DNA of 64,000 nt, taken from the NCBI RefSeq assembly GCF_002915575.1, contig NZ_PQGD01000026.1, positions 1-64,000 of the forward strand, read 5' to 3'. This stretch comes from Superficieibacter electus. Its GTDB lineage: Bacteria > Pseudomonadota > Gammaproteobacteria > Enterobacterales > Enterobacteriaceae. The notes beneath the pieces were generated by a model. It saw only the letters and a list, made by a program, of their open reading frames with translations. It had not been told where the DNA came from and searched no databases. Positions within the stretch are counted from its first letter, which is position 1; the number at the start of each line of letters is the position of its first letter. Below, piece after piece: positions 16,045-25,295 of the stretch. A program made the translations under genes and the position numbers.

Positions 16045-16623
16045 TCAGGACGCGTTAATGCCGTACTGAGCACATACAGATGCCAGACCACCAGCATAAC
16101 CCTGACCTACTGCGCGGAATTTCCACTCACCATTGTGGCGATACAGCTCGCCGAACAGCATGGCAGTCTCAGTGGACGCATCTTCGGTCAGATCGTAGCG
16201 AGCAACTTCAGTCTGGTTATCGTCATTAACCAGACGAATAAACGCACCGGATACCTGACCAAAGCTCTGGCGACGAGCCTGAGCATCGTGGATGGTCACA
16301 ACGAAGATGATCTTGTCAACTTCAGACGGGACGGCGTCCAGTTTAATTTTCAGCGATTCATCATCACCATCGCCCTCACCGGTGCGGTTATCGCCGGTGT
16401 GCGTTACGGAACCGTCGGATGACGTCAGGTTGTTATAGAAGATGAAATCTGAATCGCCGCGCACTTTGCCGTTTGAGGCCAGCAGGAATGCTGAAGCATC
16501 CAGGTCAAAGTCCTGACCGTCTGTTGAACGCGCATCCCAGCCAAGGCCCACCAGGACGTTTTTCATTGACGGAGCTGCTTTACTTAGGGAGACGTTCCCG
16601 CCTTTGGAAAGAGAAACACTCAT
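16045..16623 (-). CDS. terD: Tellurium resistance protein TerD
   Basis: A 192-aa TerD-domain protein, start ATG 16623 with GAGGTTATTTT upstream. Motifs are [56 protein letters not shown] and [14 protein letters not shown], with two Asp-rich calcium sites. It is the archetype of the family. TerD interacts with TerC and TerB and is needed for tellurite resistance in HI2-type operons. It lies 48 bp after terC and 68 bp before terE, in the conserved order terZABCDE. It is about 70% identical by eye to TerE in the core, which points to an old duplication. Confidence 0.96.
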   Translation of the reverse strand: MSVSLSKGGNVSLSKAAPSMKNVLVGLGWDARSTDGQDFDLDASAFLLASNGKVRGDSDFIFYNNLTSSDGSVTHTGDNRTGEGDGDDESLKIKLDAVPSEVDKIIFVVTIHDAQARRQSFGQVSGAFIRLVNDDNQTEVARYDLTEDASTETAMLFGELYRHNGEWKFRAVGQGYAGGLASVCAQYGINAS

Positions 16624-16671
16624 AAAATAACCTCTTCGATTAGTAATTGTTCAGGTTAACACTTAAGGGGA

Positions 16672-17712
16672 TTAACTCCCCTTTTCCTCAGATTCAGGTT
16701 TGCCCGGGAACATGACGCTTGCGAGAATGCCCAGCGCCAGTACACCCAGTACAACATACAGGCTGGTTGTTGCCGCGATGCTGTAACCATGATGCCAGAT
16801 GTGATCGGTCGCATTCAGGCCGAGTTTTGCCGCGATGAAGAACAGCAGCACGATAACGGCCTTCTCCAGATGAACCAGGTACTGTTTCAGTGCCTCAAGG
16901 ACAAAGTACAGAGTACGCAGGCCCAGGATAGCAAACATCATGGCACTATAGACGATAAGCGGTTCACGACTGACGGCAATGATTGCCGGTACCGAGTCAA
17001 ACGCGAACATTACGTCCGAGAGTTCAACCACAGCCACACACAGGAACAGCGGGGTCGCATACAGCGCCGCTTTTTTACCACGGCCAATGGTGACATCGCT
17101 GTTTTCTGGTTTCGCCAGTTCAGCATCCACTTCCTTCTGGTTAAGCAGGAAGGCATGCCCTCTGAGCTTCGGCCAGATAGGGAAGAAGCGTTTAACCATG
17201 CGGTAAGCCAGATGCTGGGAGTAATCCTCAATTTCATCATCGTCATCACCGCTTTTAAGCATCATGACCGCTGTCCAGGCAACGATAATAGCGAAGACAA
17301 CTTCAACATACGGCCCCAGACTCAGCAGGCTCGTACCGATGGCGACAAAGATGCCCCTGAAGACAATGGCACCAATGATCCCCCAGTAGAGAACACGGTG
17401 GCGATAACGATCCGGAACGGCGAACCAGGAGAAGATGGCCATCATGACGAACAGGTTATCGACCGACAGCACTTTCTCCAGCGCATAACCCGTGACAAAC
17501 AGACTGGCAACCTCAGCACCGTGGTGGATATAGAGGAAACCGGCAAATGCCATCGCAACCACAACCCAGAATACGGACCAGAGCGCCGCACTCTTCAGCG
17601 AAATAGGCTTGTCATCACGGTGCATAAACAGGTCAATAAAGATGGCACCGACTGAAAGCGCAATAAAAACAATGACCGTTTCAGTCGGGAAGCCGATGTG
17701 TGTGGAAACCAT
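16672..17712 (-). CDS. terC: Integral membrane protein TerC
   Basis: A 346-aa polytopic protein with about nine membrane helices, e.g. VIVFIALSVGAIFIDLFMHR near the N-terminus and FLCVAVVELSDVMFAFDSVP in the second half. The motifs DNLFVMMAIFSWF and ELSDVMFAFDS hold conserved acidic residues thought to bind metal ions. A cytoplasmic loop with DDDDEIEDYSQHL lies around residues 160-172. TerC forms the membrane core of the tellurite complex and interacts with TerB. Homologues help load Mn2+ onto secreted enzymes. Length and order (after terB) are standard. Confidence 0.96.
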   Translation of the reverse strand: MVSTHIGFPTETVIVFIALSVGAIFIDLFMHRDDKPISLKSAALWSVFWVVVAMAFAGFLYIHHGAEVASLFVTGYALEKVLSVDNLFVMMAIFSWFAVPDRYRHRVLYWGIIGAIVFRGIFVAIGTSLLSLGPYVEVVFAIIVAWTAVMMLKSGDDDDEIEDYSQHLAYRMVKRFFPIWPKLRGHAFLLNQKEVDAELAKPENSDVTIGRGKKAALYATPLFLCVAVVELSDVMFAFDSVPAIIAVSREPLIVYSAMMFAILGLRTLYFVLEALKQYLVHLEKAVIVLLFFIAAKLGLNATDHIWHHGYSIAATTSLYVVLGVLALGILASVMFPGKPESEEKGS

Positions 17713-17734
17713 ATTTTACCCTTAGGGATGTGGA

Positions 17735-18190
17735 TCAGAGGCCAAATTCAGCCGGGTCGAAGCCCAACGCGATAGCGATCTCGCGGGAGGCCAGTTTCTC
17801 GTCCTGATCGAAGTTACCGTCACTTTTCGCAACGGCAATACCAACACGTAAGGCCAGCTGAGCGGCCTCAGGCTGATCTTTCAGCGCCAGGATGTATTTC
17901 ATGGTTTCGCCCTTGCCGATTTCAACATCGAAATCGAAGCTTGAAACCAGTTTATTGAAGAACTCAATCACCTCATTGGTATCGAAGACCTTCAGCTCTT
18001 CTGAAGAGCGCAGAAAGCCCATCATTTTCTGCTTTTCTTCCGAACTTACGCCGTCACTCGATACGGCAATACGGGCACATACAGCAACGGTGCCCTGCAT
18101 GAATTTTTTGTTTTTGAAACGGCCAACCTGGCGGGTCAGTTCGTCACGGCCTGAGTTAATGGCACCTTTAACTTTGTCGAAAAAGCTCAT
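17735..18190 (-). CDS. terB: Tellurite resistance protein TerB
   Basis: A 151-aa cytoplasmic helical protein. The start at ATG 18190 (MSFFDKVKGAINSGRDELTR) is chosen because AGGAAACAG precedes it; a longer frame would run into terA. The TerB fold shows in VCARIAVSSDGVSSEEKQKM and VGIAVAKSDGNFDQDEKLAS, two EF-hand-like acidic loops arranged as a helical repeat. TerB binds metal and bridges TerC in the membrane with TerD-family proteins in the cytoplasm. It sits between terA and terC with 22-bp gaps. Confidence 0.95.
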   Translation of the reverse strand: MSFFDKVKGAINSGRDELTRQVGRFKNKKFMQGTVAVCARIAVSSDGVSSEEKQKMMGFLRSSEELKVFDTNEVIEFFNKLVSSFDFDVEIGKGETMKYILALKDQPEAAQLALRVGIAVAKSDGNFDQDEKLASREIAIALGFDPAEFGL

Positions 18191-18212
18191 ACCTGTTTCC
18201 TTTGTTGCTGTG

Positions 18213-19370
18213 TTATTTAGAACCGGCGCTCCAGCGAAATCCCCAGCCAAATGCCCGGTCCATTTCGTCCTGGCCTTTGAAGTACTGGTTAATTCGCTCG
18301 ACTTTAATTGCGCCGTTTTCGTTTACGAGTCTGGCAATGGCGCACAATGTGCGACGGTTTTCACCTTCGGTCAGGCGGGTCTCAATGGGCGGTTGATCCG
18401 GCACATGAATGGTGACCACACCATCAGTCTTGTCCCAGCTGGGAACACCTTCATAAATAAAGGCGTAAATCAGCACTTCGCGGATATGCTTCCATTCACG
18501 TCCATTGATATGCAGCCACTCGCCGTCTGATACATCACCCGTCCGGTCATCGCCCTTGAGCTGAACATACGGTTCATCGCGATAATCACCGAATGCATTA
18601 CCGAGCGCCTGAATGACCGATTTATACCCGTCCTGAAGCTCAACAAAGGCCCCCAGATCCAGGTCGATTCCTTTGGAGCCGAACATGCCTGCAAAGCCTG
18701 ATTTGCCGCTGCCCCGGTGCCAGTTCAGGTTGATCCGGATTTCACCGAAGTTATCCCGTTTGGTCAGGCTGATTGCAGGCTTCTCTTTTGTCAGCGATAC
18801 CTTGCTCAGGCTGATTTTTGTCTCAACTGGCGGAGGGGTTACAACCGGAGGAGTCGGGGCTGCGGGAGCCGGTTCGTCGGCAATATTTACGCCGAAATGC
18901 TCTGCCAGCGGTTTAAGTCCACCGTTGAACCCCTGCGCAACGAAGCGGAATTTCCAGTCATTATTACGACGGTAAAATTCACCCAGAATTAAGGCTGCTT
19001 CCTGACGGCCGCTCAGTTCGACACTGCCGCTAACCAGGCCGGTAGCCCCTTGCTCCACGTCGATGGAAAGATTACGAAGACCGGACACCGTCTGCCCACC
19101 GTCACAGGTCACGGTGAACGCAATTTTCTGGACATCAGGTTTCAGCCGGTTGAGCGCGACAGTAAAGGTTGAGTACTGGCCTTCACTGACCAGGCTGACG
19201 GTACCATCATCGTTACGTGGCTGACCATAAAACACCATGTCCGCATCACCCTGCACCTTCCCGTCGGCATACAGGCGAAACGCCGAAGCATCCACCTGGC
19301 CGCCCGAGGTGATCCGGACCCGCAACTCCTGGGCTGGAACGGGGGCATTGCCCCCCGGCGTCAGGTTCAT
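18213..19370 (-). CDS. terA: Tellurium resistance protein TerA (two TerD-like domains)
   Basis: A 385-aa protein. Residues 1-170 form a first TerD-like domain (QGDADMVFYGQPRNDDGTVS, ILGEFYRRNNDWKFRFVAQG). A Pro-rich linker (PAPAAPTPPVVTPPPV) leads to a second domain at about 200-385, with IDLDLGAFVELQDGYKS and KGDDRTGDVSDGEWLHI. The ATG overlaps the terZ stop as TAATG, so translation is coupled. TerA is a usual but less essential part of the terZABCDE operon and is thought to bind calcium. Length is typical. Confidence 0.95.
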   Translation of the reverse strand: MNLTPGGNAPVPAQELRVRITSGGQVDASAFRLYADGKVQGDADMVFYGQPRNDDGTVSLVSEGQYSTFTVALNRLKPDVQKIAFTVTCDGGQTVSGLRNLSIDVEQGATGLVSGSVELSGRQEAALILGEFYRRNNDWKFRFVAQGFNGGLKPLAEHFGVNIADEPAPAAPTPPVVTPPPVETKISLSKVSLTKEKPAISLTKRDNFGEIRINLNWHRGSGKSGFAGMFGSKGIDLDLGAFVELQDGYKSVIQALGNAFGDYRDEPYVQLKGDDRTGDVSDGEWLHINGREWKHIREVLIYAFIYEGVPSWDKTDGVVTIHVPDQPPIETRLTEGENRRTLCAIARLVNENGAIKVERINQYFKGQDEMDRAFGWGFRWSAGSK

Positions 19371-19951
19371 TAGCGAATAACCGCTGAAACGATATCGGAG
19401 TGCATATCGTCAATTGTGCGGCCGCGACAGGCATGGCCAAGGGCGGTAAAGTCCCAGTTGCCGTTATTACGGCGCAGCGAAGAAATAACGATCCCGGTAT
19501 GTGAGCCCTGCTCAGTCAGCTTGTAGCGAGCCAGCTCTTTGCCGGTTTGATCGACAACGCGGCAGAACGCGTTTTCGACGTCATTGAACGACTGACCACG
19601 GAAGCTGTTTACCGTAAACGCCAGGTATTCAACGTTTGCAGGCAGTCGGGAGAGGTTGACATTAATCACCTCATCGTCACCGTCACCTTCACCGGTCAGG
19701 TTATCGCCACTGTGCACAACAGCGCCGCAGGTGGATTCCAGTTTGCGGAACCAGATGGTGTCAATTGTTTTACCGGTGCTGTCCATTAATACGCAGCCAG
19801 CATCGAGATCGATTGAGTCGTTGCCTCCAAACAATCCTCCAAGAAGACCTTTTTTCTTAACCGGATCCCAACCGAGACCGAAATGAAGCTGGCTTAATGC
19901 AGATGATTCTTTGCTGAGTGATACCGTCTGGTTCTTAACTAATGAAACCAT
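19370..19951 (-). CDS. terZ: Tellurium resistance protein TerZ (TerD family)
   Basis: A 193-aa TerD-domain protein and first gene of the operon, start MVSLVKNQTVSLSKESSALS. It has the variant insert KKGLLGGLFGGNDSIDLDAG, shared with TerX, and the acidic site [19 protein letters not shown]. It is required for phage inhibition and colicin resistance in studied ter operons. The stop overlaps terA's ATG. The 320-bp region upstream is the divergent promoter shared with the biosynthetic operon and carries two related palindromes. Confidence 0.95.
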   Translation of the reverse strand: MVSLVKNQTVSLSKESSALSQLHFGLGWDPVKKKGLLGGLFGGNDSIDLDAGCVLMDSTGKTIDTIWFRKLESTCGAVVHSGDNLTGEGDGDDEVINVNLSRLPANVEYLAFTVNSFRGQSFNDVENAFCRVVDQTGKELARYKLTEQGSHTGIVISSLRRNNGNWDFTALGHACRGRTIDDMHSDIVSAVIR

Positions 19952-20015
19952 GTTTTATTCCTTAAAATGGTAATGACCGAGACAATCAAAGGTATATTTA
20001 GTAACTGACGAAGAA

Positions 20016-20224
20016 AATCATATCATGATGAAGTTCTCTGACAAGGGAAATTTTGGTAGTTTTCTGTAAAAACACAAAAAGAAATCCTTTTCAGGGTGTT
20101 AATTTTCTAAGTTTAATTTAAATATCAATGTGTTATCAGGAATCCAAAAAACCTGACGCACTCCATAACCACAGGAGTTATTAATCATATTATGATTGAC
20201 ATGTAGCTTAGACACTCATAGACT
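20016..20224. promoter_or_regulatory. Divergent ter promoter region with paired operators
   Basis: AATCATATCATGATG at 20016-20030 and AATCATATTATGATT at 20183-20197 are near-identical palindromes 167 bp apart, one near each divergent operon. The second overlaps the -35 of a likely promoter: TTGACA 20196-20201, 17-bp spacer, TAGACT 20219-20224, directing the ATP-grasp operon. A repressor or activator such as TerW is the natural candidate, but this is inference. The rest of 19952-20271 is AT-rich. Confidence 0.6.
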
Positions 20225-20271
20225 CACTTCTCAATCATAAATTTGCATGGCGTTCCGGATAATTAAAAAAA

Positions 20272-21330
20272 ATGAACAAGAAAATTTGGTTTATGGAAGG
20301 TTTATCCTCCCAGCGAGATATTATTCAGGGGGTAAAATCATTTGCAAAAAAAAATAATTTTGCCATTACCGTTTTTGCCTCCCACCGTAACGAAAGAAAT
20401 GAAATCCTTTCCGTTGCCGACTATTCTTTGACTGAACCTGAAGATCCTCAAAAACGTCTTCAGTTTATCCAGGAAACCATTCAGTCCTACGGCATCCACC
20501 ATATTCATACTGGCCGTAACAGCCAGTGGTTTGAAGAACACCGTTCAGCCATTGAATCGACCGGTGCCACCCTTACTACCGGTGCAACGGGCGTCGACTG
20601 GTTAACTCTGGCTGACGAAAAAGTTACTTTTGCTCAGTTTATGGAGCAAAAGGGTCTCCCGGTCGTACCATCCTGGCGGGTGAATACGCTGGCAGAATTA
20701 AAAACACACCTCGCGGCCCCGCCGTTCACTGACAGCCCGGTATGCGTGAAGCCGGTGACGGGTATCTATGGCATGGGATTCTGGCGCTTTGATGACAGTG
20801 CTTCGCCTATGGCCGTCTTTAATCATCCCGAACATCGTCTGGTCAGTCCGCAACAGTATATTGCAGCAGCATCAGCTGCTGAGTCGTTTAAACCCCTTGT
20901 TTTGATGCCGTACCTGCCAGGCCCGGAATTTTCCGTCGATATCCTCGCGGATAAGGGCGAAATACTCGCAGCCGTGGGACGCCGTAAGGAAGGGGTTATC
21001 CAGTATCTGGTAAACGAAGGAAGCGCCTGGGAACTGGCGTGTGACTGCGCCAGGGTTATGAAGGCCGACGGGCTGGTGAATGTTCAGACGCGAAACGATG
21101 TGAATGGCAACCCGGTGCTGCTTGAAACCAACATGCGTCCGTCAGGGGGGGTGGGTTATACCCTTCACAGCGGGGTGAACCTTCCTGGGTTATTTGCTGC
21201 CTTTAAGCTCGGTCTGATGTCTGAAGATATGGTGCGCCAGAGCGCTAAAAACACCTTTTCTCCGGTTGCGGTGAGATCCATTACGGATGTAATTGCATAC
21301 CCGGAATCACTCTCTAACCTTCTGAATTAA
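20272..21330 (+). CDS. ATP-grasp ligase of the Ter island
   Basis: A 352-aa ATP-grasp enzyme. The N-terminal pre-ATP domain starts MNKKIWFMEGLSSQRDIIQG. The central domain shows VCVKPVTGIYGMGFWRF (nucleotide-binding Lys and Gly-rich loop, about residues 155-172). The catalytic metal motif is LLETNMRPSGGVGYT (about 282-296). Such enzymes join a carboxylate to an amine or thiol. It opens the five-gene biosynthetic block that often accompanies ter operons and is thought to make a nucleoside-like or modified metabolite. A putative promoter lies 48 bp upstream. The 11-mer AAAGTTACTTT lies in its coding sequence at 20630. Confidence 0.88.
   Translation: MNKKIWFMEGLSSQRDIIQGVKSFAKKNNFAITVFASHRNERNEILSVADYSLTEPEDPQKRLQFIQETIQSYGIHHIHTGRNSQWFEEHRSAIESTGATLTTGATGVDWLTLADEKVTFAQFMEQKGLPVVPSWRVNTLAELKTHLAAPPFTDSPVCVKPVTGIYGMGFWRFDDSASPMAVFNHPEHRLVSPQQYIAAASAAESFKPLVLMPYLPGPEFSVDILADKGEILAAVGRRKEGVIQYLVNEGSAWELACDCARVMKADGLVNVQTRNDVNGNPVLLETNMRPSGGVGYTLHSGVNLPGLFAAFKLGLMSEDMVRQSAKNTFSPVAVRSITDVIAYPESLSNLLN
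20630..20640. repeat. AAAGTWACTTT motif copy 2
   Basis: AAAGTTACTTT within the ATP-grasp gene, coding K-V-T-F. One of 11 exact copies. Confidence 0.75.
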
Positions 21331-21339
21331 GGCGTATTT

Positions 21340-22482
21340 ATGTCTGATATCCTCGAAGATATGATTTATCGCCGTACCCTCTCATGCGGTACGATTCAGG
21401 TAACCCGCGACCAGGGTGAAGTTTCGCTCGATGACCTGTTTGACATCGCTGAAAGACGTAACCCGAAACGCGCCTTTCTGTTTGTCAGCAAAGTACTCGG
21501 CAGGCACATTCCCGTGCCACCCTCAGTCATGCGGCAGGCCTACAGACAGCTTGCCAGCCAGTTCCCCTCGACACTGACAGGACCCGTACTGTTTATCGGT
21601 ATGGCTGAAACCGCCGTTGGGCTTGGGGCCGGTGTATTTGATGAAGTGCGCCACCAGCATCCTGAATCTGTCTATCTGACCTCTACCCGTCACCCGGTTG
21701 ATGGCACGTTGCTTTGCGAGTTCAAGGAAGAACACAGCCACGCCACCGATCATCTGATCTATCTGCCAGATGATGAAGAGAAAAGACGTCGTGTTACCAA
21801 CGCACGAACGCTGGTTTTGATTGATGACGAGGCAACCACCGGTAATACCTTTATTAACCTGCTTTCAGCCCTGCGTAATACCGGCAAGCTTCAACATATT
21901 GAACAGGTTATAGCCGTTACGCTTACCGACTGGAGTGGCAAAGCCTTGTCCGAGCGCAGCACCTTACCAGTCACTTCGGTTTCTCTTGTAAGCGGTCAGT
22001 GGGGATGGACCCCATTACCTGATGCACCTGTCCCGGACATGCCGAAAGTCAACGTAACTTCACGAGGAGAATGGGACATCCAGGGAAAACAGTCCTGGGG
22101 CCGACTGGGGATGCTCGCACCTGCGGCCGATCTCGGCCATGAGGTCTCCGTCCACAAGGGGGAACGTATTCTGGTTCTCGGGACCGGGGAATTCGTCTGG
22201 GAGCCGTTCCTGCTTGCTGAACGGCTCGAAGCTGCCGGAGCACAGGCATTTTATGGATCGACCACCCGCTCCCCTATCGCCGTTGGTTATGCCATTGAGT
22301 CCGCCATTTCCTTTACGGATAACTACGGGCTGGGCATCCCCAATTTTGTCTATAACGTCGCCCACCAGCAGTTTGACCGCATTCTTGTGTGTACTGAGAC
22401 ACCCGCAGAAAGTATTGACACGCAGCTTCTTAAAGCGCTGGCTGAGGTTGCGGCCGTCGTGGAGATTGTTACCTATGAATAA
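21340..22482 (+). CDS. Phosphoribosyltransferase-like protein with C-terminal TRSP-type domain
   Basis: A 380-aa protein. The N-terminal half is a type I phosphoribosyltransferase: the PRPP loop is RTLVLIDDEATTGNTFINLL (about residues 155-174), and an earlier GMAETAVGLGAGVFDEV gives the pyrophosphate loop. The C-terminal part (about 230-380), with GERILVLGTGEFVWEPFLLA, matches the TRSP region seen in this Ter-linked family. It should attach or remove a phosphoribosyl group from a base-like substrate. It starts 9 bp after the ATP-grasp stop and overlaps the HAD gene by 8 bp. Confidence 0.85.
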   Translation: MSDILEDMIYRRTLSCGTIQVTRDQGEVSLDDLFDIAERRNPKRAFLFVSKVLGRHIPVPPSVMRQAYRQLASQFPSTLTGPVLFIGMAETAVGLGAGVFDEVRHQHPESVYLTSTRHPVDGTLLCEFKEEHSHATDHLIYLPDDEEKRRRVTNARTLVLIDDEATTGNTFINLLSALRNTGKLQHIEQVIAVTLTDWSGKALSERSTLPVTSVSLVSGQWGWTPLPDAPVPDMPKVNVTSRGEWDIQGKQSWGRLGMLAPAADLGHEVSVHKGERILVLGTGEFVWEPFLLAERLEAAGAQAFYGSTTRSPIAVGYAIESAISFTDNYGLGIPNFVYNVAHQQFDRILVCTETPAESIDTQLLKALAEVAAVVEIVTYE

Positions 22483-23248
22483 ACCCGTTGTTCTGAGCGA
22501 CCTTGACGACACGCTCTTTCAGACCCGTCGTAAAATGGTGGACGAGCTGGCCCTGGAGCCATTCCGTACCGGTGCCGTTGATCGCACCCTGAATCCACGA
22601 AGCTTTATGACGGAAGAACAGTCCATGTTGGTGGACTGGCTCCTGGAGCAGGCTGAACTCATACCCGTTACCGCACGGGGAACTGAAGAAATCAGCCGCG
22701 TACGGATCCCTTTCCACTCCTGGGCAATCACCACTCACGGGGCCGTCATTCTCACGCCAGAAGGCAAACCCGACGAGGAGTGGAAGGCCCATATGCTCGG
22801 CCAGCTGGCTCCCTATCAGGAAAAGCTGACATCGATGCAGCGTCTGATCACTGAAATGATGGACGCAAAAGGGATCAATGCCTGGGCAAGGCTGAACTTC
22901 GAATACGGTGAAACGGCGGTTTATATGGTGATGAAGCACCGCGACAGCACCCGCCTTGACGAGCTCAATGCCATTGCAGATGAGATAGAAACGGTGTTTC
23001 CGACCGAGGGCTTCTACATCCACCGCAACAGTAATAACGTGGCCTGGCTTCCCACCGCGGTTGAGAAAGGGCTGGCAGTCAGATGGCTTCTTGAAAAACT
23101 TCGGGCTGAACGCGGAGTCTTCCCCGTAATTGGTCTGGGCGACAGCCTGAGCGATCATCGTTTTATGAAACTGTGCAGCTGGTTTGGCATCCCGCGTCAG
23201 AGTCAGTTTGCAGATGCCATTTCACAGCGAATTTTTGGAGAAAATTAA
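22475..23248 (+). CDS. HAD-superfamily phosphatase of the Ter island
   Basis: A 257-aa protein. The start is ATG 22475, which overlaps the end of the phosphoribosyltransferase gene and puts the HAD motif I at the very N-terminus (PVVLSDLDDTLFQTRRK, nucleophile DLDDT). Motif II is PVTARGTEE, a conserved Lys lies in KGLAVRWLLEKL, and the last acidic motif is VIGLGDSLSDHRFM. It should hydrolyse a phosphoester of a sugar or nucleotide. The longer upstream frame is only a shadow of the previous gene. It lies in a tight five-gene operon, so its substrate is probably the product of its neighbours. Confidence 0.87.
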   Translation: MNKPVVLSDLDDTLFQTRRKMVDELALEPFRTGAVDRTLNPRSFMTEEQSMLVDWLLEQAELIPVTARGTEEISRVRIPFHSWAITTHGAVILTPEGKPDEEWKAHMLGQLAPYQEKLTSMQRLITEMMDAKGINAWARLNFEYGETAVYMVMKHRDSTRLDELNAIADEIETVFPTEGFYIHRNSNNVAWLPTAVEKGLAVRWLLEKLRAERGVFPVIGLGDSLSDHRFMKLCSWFGIPRQSQFADAISQRIFGEN

Positions 23249-23249
23249 A

Positions 23250-24329
23250 ATGCAGCCACATGACACATTTACCGGCTCATACCAGCCCGGTGACGTGGAA
23301 TTTCTGCTAAAGCCGGTAGTCATTGAGATGACGCCGGTTGAGCAAAAAGAAGAGCTGATTCAGTCAGGGAAGAAACATTATTCGGACATGCTCAGTCAGG
23401 AGCCAGCGCCAACACAATGGCATCTTGATTTGTTTCACCGGGCGCTGGATCGGGGCGCAGAGAGACTTGCAAAAGAAGTCACACAGCTCGCTATTGCTCT
23501 GGCCGAACGCTTCGGTGATGAGCCCATTGTACTGGCCAGTCTCGTCAGAGCTGGCGTGCCGCTCGGCGTTATGCTGCACCAGGCCCTGCGTGACATGGGG
23601 AAAACCTCATGGCATTACGGTATCAGCATTATCCGGGATCGTGGAATTGACGGTGCAGCCCTCGACGTCATTGAAGAGCGCCATGGTACCAGCGGTATTG
23701 TCTTTGTTGACGGATGGACAGGTAAAGGCGCAATTACCGGAGAGCTTGTACGCGCACTGAAAGATCGCCCGGGCTATCCTGAGCAGCCGCGACTGGTTGT
23801 CCTGGCCGATCCCTGTGGCTGCTCCTGGCTTGCAGCCAGTGATGATGACTGGCTCATTCCTTTTGGCATCATGGGTGCGCCGGTATCAGGCCTGATCTCC
23901 CGGTCAGTATGGTCCTCTGAAGGATTACATGGGTGCATGGTTTGCGAGCATCTCAGTGAATTCGAATGCAGCCGGATGCTTGTCGATACCGTCGCCCATT
24001 TCCGTAAGAAGTTAACCCCGTCATCCCTCGCTACCCTGAGCTGGAATATGGAGTCAGCCCGGGTCTTATGGCAGACAAGTCGCGACGTTATCGCGTTCCT
24101 GGCCGATGAATTTAAAGTGGACAGCGTCAATCGTATTAAACCCGGTATTGCTGAAGCAACCCGGGCTGTATTACGTCGGGTACCGGACCATGTATTTGTG
24201 CGTTCTATTGACGACCCGGACGTTGCCTTGCTTGTAGGGCTTGCTCGTGAAAAGGGAATAGTTGTTACAGAAATGGGGGGAACCCTCGGCCAGTATCGGG
24301 CTGTAACCATTATCAAGAAGGTACTCTGA
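23250..24329 (+). CDS. PRTase/PELOTA-type protein (StiP-like family)
   Basis: A 359-aa protein. Start ATG 23250 has GGAG upstream and lies 1 bp after the HAD stop. The N-terminal two thirds is a second phosphoribosyltransferase-like domain: VLASLVRAGVPLGVMLHQAL and GIVFVDGWTGKGAITGEL (PRPP-loop-like, about residues 145-165). The C-terminal part (about 285-359), with PDVALLVGLAREKGIVVTEM, resembles a PELOTA RNA-binding fold. Databases also label this family cysteine protease StiP, a name not supported by anything I can see here. It probably works with the other four enzymes. Confidence 0.78.
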   Translation: MQPHDTFTGSYQPGDVEFLLKPVVIEMTPVEQKEELIQSGKKHYSDMLSQEPAPTQWHLDLFHRALDRGAERLAKEVTQLAIALAERFGDEPIVLASLVRAGVPLGVMLHQALRDMGKTSWHYGISIIRDRGIDGAALDVIEERHGTSGIVFVDGWTGKGAITGELVRALKDRPGYPEQPRLVVLADPCGCSWLAASDDDWLIPFGIMGAPVSGLISRSVWSSEGLHGCMVCEHLSEFECSRMLVDTVAHFRKKLTPSSLATLSWNMESARVLWQTSRDVIAFLADEFKVDSVNRIKPGIAEATRAVLRRVPDHVFVRSIDDPDVALLVGLAREKGIVVTEMGGTLGQYRAVTIIKKVL

Positions 24330-25285
24330 TGAAAAATCGTCTTTCTCCCTGGAATCTGGGAGCCACGCTATACATGCCTGCAACACGGGAAGATATTGCT
24401 GATGCCGTCCTGCACGGGAAAATCCCGGGTTTGCGCTCTCTGGTGATTTGCCTGGAGGATGCTGTCAGTGAAGCAGACATCCCCATCGCCCTCAAAAATC
24501 TGGAGCACCTGCTGCACGAGCTCAGTAACAGCATGCGTAGCCTGGGTAAAAATGACTGGCCTCTGGTGTTCATTCGCCCTCGGCATGCCGAAATGGGCAG
24601 ATGGTTAAAAGCGCATTATGATCTTTCCGCTGTCGATGGGTTTGTGTTGCCGAAATTTACCCTCAGTTCGTTAGCTGAATGGTGGGATATCATGGGCGGG
24701 ACTCACCTGTGCATGATGCCAACGCTGGAAACAGAAGACGTCTTTGACGTGGTTCAGATGCGCGAGCTGGCCACTCGCCTGGTGGAACATCCCTGCCACG
24801 ACCGCATTATTGCGCTTCGAATCGGCGGCAACGATCTTATGAACGTTGTGTCGCTTCGCCGCCCCCGGGACCTGACGCTGTATGACAGCCCGATGGGCTA
24901 CGTCATCAAAATGCTCGTTTCAGTCTTCGGCCCGCGTGATTTTGCCCTGACCGCGCCCGTATGTGAGCATATTGACGATCATGCCGTTATGGCCAGAGAG
25001 CTGGCTCTTGATATGGCACATGGGCTTGTTGGGAAAACGGCCATTCACCCGGGTCAGATAGAGGTCATTCAAAACGCGCTGATGGTCACTCAGGGTGAGT
25101 ATTCTGACGCTCTGCGGATCCTGAACTCTACCCAGGCCGTGTTTAAGTCGCAGGGAGCAATGTGTGAACCCGCCACACATCGCCGCTGGGCGGCTGGCAT
25201 TCTGGACAGAGCTCGTTTTTATGGGTTACAGAACGAGCAAAGCGCTGATGGAATCAGATTACTTACCGTGACCCAGCATCATTAA
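24329..25285 (+). CDS. HpcH/HpaI aldolase / citrate lyase-like enzyme
   Basis: A 318-aa TIM-barrel lyase of the CitE-like family. LGATLYMPATREDIADAVL is the first strand. LRSLVICLEDAVSEADIPIA carries the metal-binding Glu-Asp pair, FIRPRHAEMG follows, and GLVGKTAIHPGQIEVI is the family's late signature. It should make or break a C-C or thioester bond of a small acid. Its ATG overlaps the preceding stop (TGATG). It completes the enzyme block before the DUF4236 gene. Confidence 0.86.
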   Translation: MKNRLSPWNLGATLYMPATREDIADAVLHGKIPGLRSLVICLEDAVSEADIPIALKNLEHLLHELSNSMRSLGKNDWPLVFIRPRHAEMGRWLKAHYDLSAVDGFVLPKFTLSSLAEWWDIMGGTHLCMMPTLETEDVFDVVQMRELATRLVEHPCHDRIIALRIGGNDLMNVVSLRRPRDLTLYDSPMGYVIKMLVSVFGPRDFALTAPVCEHIDDHAVMARELALDMAHGLVGKTAIHPGQIEVIQNALMVTQGEYSDALRILNSTQAVFKSQGAMCEPATHRRWAAGILDRARFYGLQNEQSADGIRLLTVTQHH

Positions 25286-25295
25286 GGAAATCATA

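Noticed and set aside
16789-17655. Plus-strand frame of 288 codons inside terC
   Set aside because: Long antisense frame created by terC codon bias; terC is certain and the antisense product is charged low-quality sequence.
22469-23158. Minus-strand frame of 229 codons opposite the HAD gene
   Set aside because: Antisense shadow; the HAD motifs on the plus strand are clear.
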